Origin: Mesorhizobium sp.
GTDB taxonomy: Bacteria; Pseudomonadota; Alphaproteobacteria; Rhizobiales; Rhizobiaceae
Assembly: GCA_019509685.1 (NCBI GenBank)
Contig: JAEKLU010000248.1
Span: 1-10,720 of the forward strand
DNA length: 10,720 bases
Reading direction: 5' to 3'
Position numbers and translations under genes: made by a program. Positions 5,442 to 10,720 of this stretch are shown one piece after another. Numbering within the stretch: the stretch's first letter is position 1; each line of letters begins with the position of its first letter. Below the pieces are notes generated by a model, which made no database searches, was not told the DNA's origin, and worked only from the letters and a program-made list of their open reading frames with translations.

Positions 5442-6974
5442 ATGATTTCGAATGTCGAAAACCGCTCGGCTGGCAGATGGCTCGTGCTGCTCTCTGTATG
5501 CCTCGCCGCCATGACTATGCCTTTGACCTTCACCGGCCCGGCGGTCGCACTGTCGAGGATCGCGGCCGATCTCGGCGGCAGCCCCATCGCGCTCAACTGG
5601 GTCACGAACGCCTTCATGCTGACCTTCGGCGCCAGCCTGATGGCCGCCGGCGCGCTCGCCGACAGCCAGGGTCGCAAGCGGATCTTCCTGATTGGTCTCG
5701 CCATCTATGTCCTTGCCTCGCTGGGTTCGATGCTGGCGCCCGATATCGTCTGGTTCGATATGCTGAGAGCCGCGCAAGGCATCGGCGGCGCGGCTGCCTT
5801 TGCCGGCGGCGCATCGGCGATGGCCCAGGAGTTTGACGGGCCGTTGCGGTTGCGCGCCTTCTCTTTCCTCGGCACCAGTTTCGGCATCGGCCTCGCCTTC
5901 GGTCCGGTCGTGTCGGGCCTGCTCATCGATGCCTATGGCTGGCGGGCAATCTTTGTCCTGGTCGCCGTCCTCGCCGTGGCCGCCGCCCTGCTTGGCCTGC
6001 GCTTCCTGCGCGAGACGCGCGATCCGGACGCGAGAGGCGTCGACTGGGCCGGCGCCATTACCTTCACGGCCGCGCTGGCCTTGCTGACCTACGGCGTGCT
6101 GCAGGCCCCGCAAAGCGGCTGGACCGATCCTTTGATCATCGCGCTGCTTGCCGCTGCCGTCATCAGCTTTGCCGCTTTCGTCCTCGTCGAACGCAATGTC
6201 GCCCGACCGATGCTGGACCTGACCCTGTTTCGTTACCTCCGCTTCGTCGGCGTTCAGTTTCTGGCGGCGGCACCCGCCTATGCTTTCGTCGTCCTGCTGG
6301 TGCTGTTGCCGGTCCGCTTCATCGGCATCGAAGGCATGAGCGAGGTCAAAGCCGGGCAATTGATGATTTGTCTTTCCGGTCCACTGCTGGTCCTGCCTTT
6401 GCTGGCCGGCCAGATGGCGCGCTGGATCGCGCCGGCCGCGATCTGCGGCATCGGCCTCTTGGTCGCGGCCGCGGGTCTTGTCTGGCTGAGCCGGGTTCCG
6501 CCGGCAGACGCCGCCCTGGTGGCGCCGCTGATCTTGATCGGCGTCGGCATCGCCTTGCCATGGGGCCTGATGGACGGGCTCGCCGTCAGCGTCGTGCCGA
6601 AGGAACGCGCCGGCATGGCGGTCGGCATCTTCAACACCACCCGCGTCGCTTGCGAAGGCGTTGCGGTGGCGGTCGTCACGGCAACACTGTCAGGCATGAC
6701 CGCGGCCCGCCTCGCTACAGAAGGCGCGGCTTCCCCGGCGAACGTGGCGGCCGCGCAATTGCTGGTGACCGGCAATGTCGGCAAGGCGTCGCAAGCACTG
6801 CCGGCGGCCGGCGCGGCCGATCTCGTGCGCGCCTACGAAACCGCCTTCGACGGATTGCTGATCATCCTGGCGGCGATCACGCTCGCCACCGCAACGATCG
6901 TCTTTCTCAGCCTGCGCGGCGGGTCGACCACACCGCAGGAAATGGCGCCGCTAGCGGCCTGCCAGGAAGGATAA
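5442..6974 (+). CDS. MFS drug exporter, DHA2 (14-TM) type
   Basis: A 510-residue major facilitator superfamily permease of the inner membrane, most like the EmrB/QacA (DHA2) drug:H+ antiporters by length and by about 14 hydrophobic segments. Motif A is present in the loop after TM2 (GALADSQGRKR, ~70-80). The antiporter motif C is present in TM5 (GTSFGIGLAFGPVVSGLL, ~144-161). The linker RFLRETRDPDARGVDWAG, followed by LLTYGVLQAPQSGW, is typical of the subfamily. The first helix reads TMPLTFTGPAVALSRIA and lacks the usual LDxTIVNVALP motif with its membrane Asp, which may point to altered coupling or substrate range. The start ATG has only a weak purine-rich ribosome-binding site (AGGTAAG). 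The LysR gene is divergent upstream and probably regulates it. Confidence 0.92.
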   Translation: MISNVENRSAGRWLVLLSVCLAAMTMPLTFTGPAVALSRIAADLGGSPIALNWVTNAFMLTFGASLMAAGALADSQGRKRIFLIGLAIYVLASLGSMLAPDIVWFDMLRAAQGIGGAAAFAGGASAMAQEFDGPLRLRAFSFLGTSFGIGLAFGPVVSGLLIDAYGWRAIFVLVAVLAVAAALLGLRFLRETRDPDARGVDWAGAITFTAALALLTYGVLQAPQSGWTDPLIIALLAAAVISFAAFVLVERNVARPMLDLTLFRYLRFVGVQFLAAAPAYAFVVLLVLLPVRFIGIEGMSEVKAGQLMICLSGPLLVLPLLAGQMARWIAPAAICGIGLLVAAAGLVWLSRVPPADAALVAPLILIGVGIALPWGLMDGLAVSVVPKERAGMAVGIFNTTRVACEGVAVAVVTATLSGMTAARLATEGAASPANVAAAQLLVTGNVGKASQALPAAGAADLVRAYETAFDGLLIILAAITLATATIVFLSLRGGSTTPQEMAPLAACQEG

Positions 6975-6980
6975 CTCCCT

Positions 6981-7014
6981 TCATCAGCTTATGTGGAAAG
7001 ACGTCAGCTGATGA
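6981..7014. terminator. Inverted repeat at a convergent gene junction, possible terminator
   Basis: Perfect 9-bp arms TCATCAGCT (6981-6989) and AGCTGATGA (7006-7014) are separated by 16 bases. They begin 6 bp after the MFS stop, and the right arm contains the end of the minus-strand SnoaL-like gene. A stem-loop here could end transcription from one or both sides. The long loop, moderate GC content and lack of a T-run make it a weak intrinsic terminator. Confidence 0.4.
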
Positions 7015-7318
7015 CCAGCCTCGCGATCCGATCGCCGTCGAGCGTGAAGGCCATGTCGCCTTCACCGTTGAAGCCGTTTCCCGTCACCGCGACACGGGCA
7101 TGGTAGATGCTGTCGCGTTCCGCGACGTGTACGATGCGCAGATTGGATTGCACGCCGATATTGTCCGACTGGTTCCAGCGGGAGATCCCATCACGGCCGC
7201 GGAAATCGCGGCCCCAGTCGCTGAGGAACGCATCGTCGGTGAACGTGTCGAGAAAGGCTTGCGTGTCGCCTGCATTGGTGGCCTCGACAAAGCGGCGGAT
7301 CGGGTCGGGCGTGGTCAT
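7004..7318 (-). CDS. SnoaL/NTF2-like small protein
   Basis: A 104-residue protein with the NTF2-like cone fold used by SnoaL cyclases, ketosteroid isomerases and many binding proteins. The sequence runs TTPDPIRRFVEATNAGD, then QAFLDTFTDDAFLSDWGR, then FRGRDGISRWNQSDNIGVQ, with closing strands ending DGDRIARLVIS. The ATG at 7318 was chosen over an upstream start at 7390: it matches the family N-terminus and overlaps the esterase stop by one base (TGATG), a coupling arrangement. It is the last gene of the ATP-grasp/esterase operon. A catalytic role is not evident. It could isomerise or bind the pathway's small molecule, or be a loosely linked passenger. Confidence 0.85.
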   Translation of the reverse strand: MTTPDPIRRFVEATNAGDTQAFLDTFTDDAFLSDWGRDFRGRDGISRWNQSDNIGVQSNLRIVHVAERDSIYHARVAVTGNGFNGEGDMAFTLDGDRIARLVIS

Positions 7319-8094
7319 CAGTCCAGTCGCTTCATCAGGTCTTCGTCCAGCCATCGGCCGAAGAAATAGACAAGCTGCTTGTGCCACCACGGCCAGTCAT
7401 GGCTGACATCGCCGCCCCAATAGTCGATCCAGGCCGGGATCGACTTGTCGCGCAGGATCTGTTCCAGCTCGCGCGTTTCGACCAGCATGCGCTCTTCCCA
7501 GGCGCCTTGCCCGCAGCAGAAGATCAGCCGCAGCGCTCTGAGCCGCCCGAGCAGCTTCTGGTCGACGATGCCCGGCAAATAGTCGAGCGGCGAGTTGTAA
7601 AAGATGCTGCCCTCCAGCGTCCGGCCGAAAAAGTCGCGGGTCGCGTAGACGCCGGACAGCGAAATCACGCCGCATGCCAGCTCGGGGAAGCGGAAGACGA
7701 AGTTCGACGAATGATAGCCGCCCATCGAGCAGCCGCTGAACAGTGGCTTCAAGCTGCGGCCGCCATTGGACTTGGCGGCGATCGTCTGCAGTTCCGGCAG
7801 CGCTTCTTCGCGCACATAGCGGAAATAGGCCTCGTGCCGGGCGATGCGATGCGTGGCATCGGCATGCTTGTTGAAGAAGGATTCCGAATCGATGCCGTCG
7901 AGCGTGAACAGCTGGATGCGGCCGGTGTCGATGAATTCGGCGAGTGCCGCGACCCCGCCGGAATCCTCGAACTGGTAGAAGCGCCCCTGCGAGGTCGGGA
8001 ACACGACAACGGGCCGCCCGGCATGACCGTAGCGCTTGTATTCCATGTCGCGGCCGAGATTGCGGGTATGAGCCTTGTGATAGGAGACGTCCAT
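7318..8094 (-). CDS. Esterase-like alpha/beta hydrolase
   Basis: A 258-residue alpha/beta hydrolase related to esterase-D-type putative esterases. The nucleophile elbow is GCSMGGYHS with S123. H232 in GGDVSHDWPWW is the likely catalytic His, and the region IFCCGQGAWEERM (191-203) is where the acid residue usually sits, but its identity is unclear. The N-terminal VVVFPTSQGRFYQFEDSG segment would supply the oxyanion hole. No signal peptide is seen, so it is cytoplasmic. It starts 3 bp after the ATP-grasp stop and its stop overlaps the next ATG, so the three genes form a tight operon. Its partner makes an amide- or ester-like bond in family logic, so this hydrolase may deprotect, transfer or hydrolyse that product. 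Substrate unknown. Confidence 0.88.
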   Translation of the reverse strand: MDVSYHKAHTRNLGRDMEYKRYGHAGRPVVVFPTSQGRFYQFEDSGGVAALAEFIDTGRIQLFTLDGIDSESFFNKHADATHRIARHEAYFRYVREEALPELQTIAAKSNGGRSLKPLFSGCSMGGYHSSNFVFRFPELACGVISLSGVYATRDFFGRTLEGSIFYNSPLDYLPGIVDQKLLGRLRALRLIFCCGQGAWEERMLVETRELEQILRDKSIPAWIDYWGGDVSHDWPWWHKQLVYFFGRWLDEDLMKRLD

Positions 8095-8097
8095 CGC

Positions 8098-9264
8098 TCA
8101 GGCCTTTTCCGCGTGGATGTAATCGACCGCCTGGCGCAGCGCCTTCGGATCCCTCGAACGCATCTGGTAGGCGTAGTTGCCCATGGCGCGGCTGAAAACC
8201 TCTTCGATGGCCTGGTGATGGACGATCTTGTCGCCGTGCGCGGCTAGCACGTCCGCATGGCTGTGCAAATAGTCGATGTGGCGCTTGCGGCTGGCATAGG
8301 CGGTAAAATACTTGCCCTTGTAAGGGCCGCCGGCGGCATCCTTGACCACCATGTCGGCCCAGGCCGCGTAGACATCGATGTCGAACGTGTAGTTGATCGC
8401 GTCGGTCATCCAGGCGCCGGGCGGGCGCATGTTGACCTCGAGCGCGATGACGCGATCGTCCTTGGTTTCGAACAGCTCGATGTGGAAGAAGCGCTCGCGC
8501 ACGTCGAACGCTTTCAGGATTTTTCGCCCCGCCTCCTCAACCGCCGGGCTGATTTCGGGAAAGCAGGTGTAGCTCATGTGGCGGTCGTTGTTGACCGCAT
8601 CCATGATGCTTTGATCGTAGCGATGGCTGGCCGCCAGCACCACCTCGCCATCGCGATTGACCAATCCGTCGAAGGTCACCACCAGCCCCTCGATGAACTG
8701 CTCCATGACAAAGGTCACGCCCTCCGGCTTGTCGCGGAAGAACTGGTCGAGCTCCCTGCCGTTGGAGATCTTGAAGGTGTTGGAGGCGCCGGAGCCAGTA
8801 TCCGGCTTCACCACCACCGGATAGCCGACGCGGCGGATGAACGTCATGGCCCCAGTGCGATCGGAGCATTTGCGCTGCGGAATGGTCTCGACGCCGCTCT
8901 TGCGGAAGAAGGCGCGCATGCGGCTTTTGCGCTTCAAATTCTTCACGAAATCGAGCTTGGTGCCAAAAATGTTGAAGTCGGTGCGGATGTTGGCCTCGAG
9001 CTCCAGCCAGTGCTCGTTGAGCGACTCGAAGCGGTCGACGCGGCCCCATTTGTGGATGAAATACCCCATCGCCCGGAACACCAGGTCGTAATTCTCCATG
9101 TCGGCGATCCGGTAATATTCGGAAAGCGCCGCTTTGAGCTTGCCGTTCAGGCTCTCATAGGGCGCGTCGCCGATGCCGAGCACAGTGGCGCCGGCCTTTT
9201 TCAGCCGGTCGCAGAATTCGGCGCCGTTGGCCGGAAAATGCGGCGAGAAGAACACGAAATTCAT
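8098..9264 (-). CDS. ATP-grasp carboxylate-amine/thiol ligase-like protein
   Basis: A 388-residue ATP-grasp enzyme; the superfamily activates a carboxylate as an acyl-phosphate and joins it to an amine or thiol. Residues ~1-100 form the pre-ATP-grasp (Rossmann-like) domain. The nucleotide site follows: K153 in YPVVVKPDTGSGASN (glycine-rich loop), then E188 in FVMEQFIEGLVVTFDG. The Mg2+-binding block is FFHIELFETKDD with E263, then E276 and N278 in ALEVNMRPPG. All key acidic residues are present, so it should be active. Substrates are not evident, and it is not a standard D-Ala-D-Ala ligase, PurK or carbamoyl-phosphate synthase by motif context. The ATG at 9264 follows a GGGGAGGGG ribosome-binding site. 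It is first in the operon with the esterase and SnoaL-like genes, and divergent from leuA. Confidence 0.9.
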   Translation of the reverse strand: MNFVFFSPHFPANGAEFCDRLKKAGATVLGIGDAPYESLNGKLKAALSEYYRIADMENYDLVFRAMGYFIHKWGRVDRFESLNEHWLELEANIRTDFNIFGTKLDFVKNLKRKSRMRAFFRKSGVETIPQRKCSDRTGAMTFIRRVGYPVVVKPDTGSGASNTFKISNGRELDQFFRDKPEGVTFVMEQFIEGLVVTFDGLVNRDGEVVLAASHRYDQSIMDAVNNDRHMSYTCFPEISPAVEEAGRKILKAFDVRERFFHIELFETKDDRVIALEVNMRPPGAWMTDAINYTFDIDVYAAWADMVVKDAAGGPYKGKYFTAYASRKRHIDYLHSHADVLAAHGDKIVHHQAIEEVFSRAMGNYAYQMRSRDPKALRQAVDYIHAEKA

Positions 9265-9383
9265 GGATGACCCCTCCCCGGCTGCTGCCGTCTACGGTCA
9301 AGTCTGGCGCATTTGCCGCGCCTGGGAAAGAGCTTCCGCCTTAGGAAAGTATGCGGCGGACCGCGCTCCGTGATGCGCCGCGC

Positions 9384-9412
9384 TTGCCTCCGCCGGGCCG
9401 CTCCTGTAAGAG
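9384..9412 (+). promoter_or_regulatory. Candidate promoter for the leu leader and leuA
   Basis: TTGCCT (9384-9389) and TAAGAG (9407-9412) are separated by 17 bases. Transcription would then start near 9419-9420, at or next to the leader peptide's ATG, giving a leaderless or nearly leaderless leader ORF. The -10 is poor (3 of 6 consensus matches). A promoter further upstream, in 9265-9383, cannot be excluded. Confidence 0.35.
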
Positions 9413-9419
9413 AGCCACC

Positions 9420-9539
9420 ATGACAATGCGTGTCCGCTCCATCGCTTCCGCTCGCATCGGCTTTGCCGGCGAGACCGCGCGCGCGCTCGCTTCGACCCTG
9501 CTTCTTCTCGGCCTTATCGGCGATCGCCGGGTTCGCTGA
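9420..9539 (+). CDS. Leucine leader peptide upstream of leuA
   Basis: A 39-codon ORF (MTMRVRSIASAR at its start) whose codons 27-32 read Leu-Leu-Leu-Leu-Gly-Leu, followed by Ile; L23 is a further Leu. Three of the five clustered Leu codons are CTT, uncommon in this GC-rich DNA, which would make translation sensitive to charged tRNA-Leu. The ORF ends at TGA 9537-9539, about 140 bp before leuA, and the RNA stems after it are arranged as in an amino-acid attenuator (see 9466-9583). The start ATG has only a weak AAGAGAG purine run upstream, and a second ATG lies two codons on. The role is a sensor of leucine supply, not a stable protein. It is also open upstream to 9351, but those codons add nothing leader-like. 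Confidence 0.75.
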   Translation: MTMRVRSIASARIGFAGETARALASTLLLLGLIGDRRVR

Positions 9540-9583
9540 AGGAGCGCCCGGCGGTCGAACCGCCGCGCAAGCGCATGCTCCTT
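9466..9583 (+). promoter_or_regulatory. leuA transcription attenuator (leucine-responsive)
   Basis: Four segments can form alternative stems. Segment 1 CCGGCGA (9466-9472) pairs with segment 2 TCGCCGG (9524-9530), enclosing the Leu codons. Segment 2 CGCCGGG (9525-9531) also pairs with segment 3 CCCGGCG (9547-9553), the antiterminator. Segment 3 CGGCGGT (9549-9555) also pairs with segment 4 ACCGCCG (9559-9565) across a CGA loop, and an outer stem AAGGAGC (9539-9545) with GCTCCTT (9577-9583) extends this terminator-like hairpin. A ribosome stalled at 9498-9515 leaves segment 2 free, whereas one at the stop codon covers it. That is the classical logic. There is no long T-run after the hairpin, so termination may be Rho-aided or weak. 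Confidence 0.65.
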
Positions 9584-9644
9584 GGCAGTCACATCAAGCG
9601 AACGAAAATCTGGTAAAGGCGCCACTCGCCACCAATCCGTCTGA

Positions 9645-10720
<1,076 letters not shown>

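Noticed and set aside
5337..6359. 340-codon open frame on the minus strand opposite the MFS gene
   Set aside because: Composition is Gln/Gly/Asp/Arg-rich and typical of antisense frames in GC-rich DNA; the MFS motifs on the plus strand are unmistakable.
8257..9270. 337-codon open frame on the plus strand
   Set aside because: Antisense to the ATP-grasp gene, with no family motifs, whereas the minus strand shows all ATP-grasp residues.

Overview
The window is high-GC DNA whose gene content looks like an alphaproteobacterium of the order Hyphomicrobiales, probably Mesorhizobium or a close relative. This is inferred from codon use, the long-form LeuA, the style of the VapBC and Phd-type modules and the short overlapping cassettes; no taxonomic marker gene is present. 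It reads as ordinary chromosome with small accessory cassettes. I see no rRNA, tRNA, CRISPR array or transposase.

Left part (1-2463). The window opens inside a cation diffusion facilitator (CDF) transporter gene. Reading toward it on the minus strand is a vapBC toxin-antitoxin pair with a recognisable promoter and a palindrome around its -10. The toxin gene carries an exact 20-bp tandem duplication that shifts the frame after residue 120. It replaces the family-like C-terminus with about 40 foreign residues read antisense through the end of the transporter gene. Upstream of vapB, also on the minus strand, is an exported Cys-containing protein of unknown function built from two copies of a ~145-residue unit.

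Middle part (2464-6974). A near-perfect dyad lies between that exported protein and a divergent Tat-type DsrE-like protein. Then come a short-chain dehydrogenase and an antibiotic-biosynthesis-monooxygenase-like protein, all on the plus strand. A frameshifted, truncated Phd/YefM-type antitoxin remnant with no toxin follows. Next is a divergent pair: a LysR regulator (minus) and a DHA2-type MFS exporter (plus), which is probably its target.

Right part (6975-10720). A tightly packed minus-strand operon encodes an ATP-grasp ligase, an esterase-like alpha/beta hydrolase and a small SnoaL/NTF2-like protein, with 3-bp and -1-bp junctions. Its arrangement suggests a small uncharacterised pathway that makes and processes an amide- or peptide-like product. 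Divergent from it is leuA (2-isopropylmalate synthase, incomplete at the window end). The 413-bp gap before leuA holds a leader peptide ORF with five Leu codons in six, followed by mutually exclusive RNA stems in the classical attenuator order. This leucine attenuator is the clearest regulatory finding. The damaged vapC and the ATP-grasp/esterase cassette are the other main points of interest.
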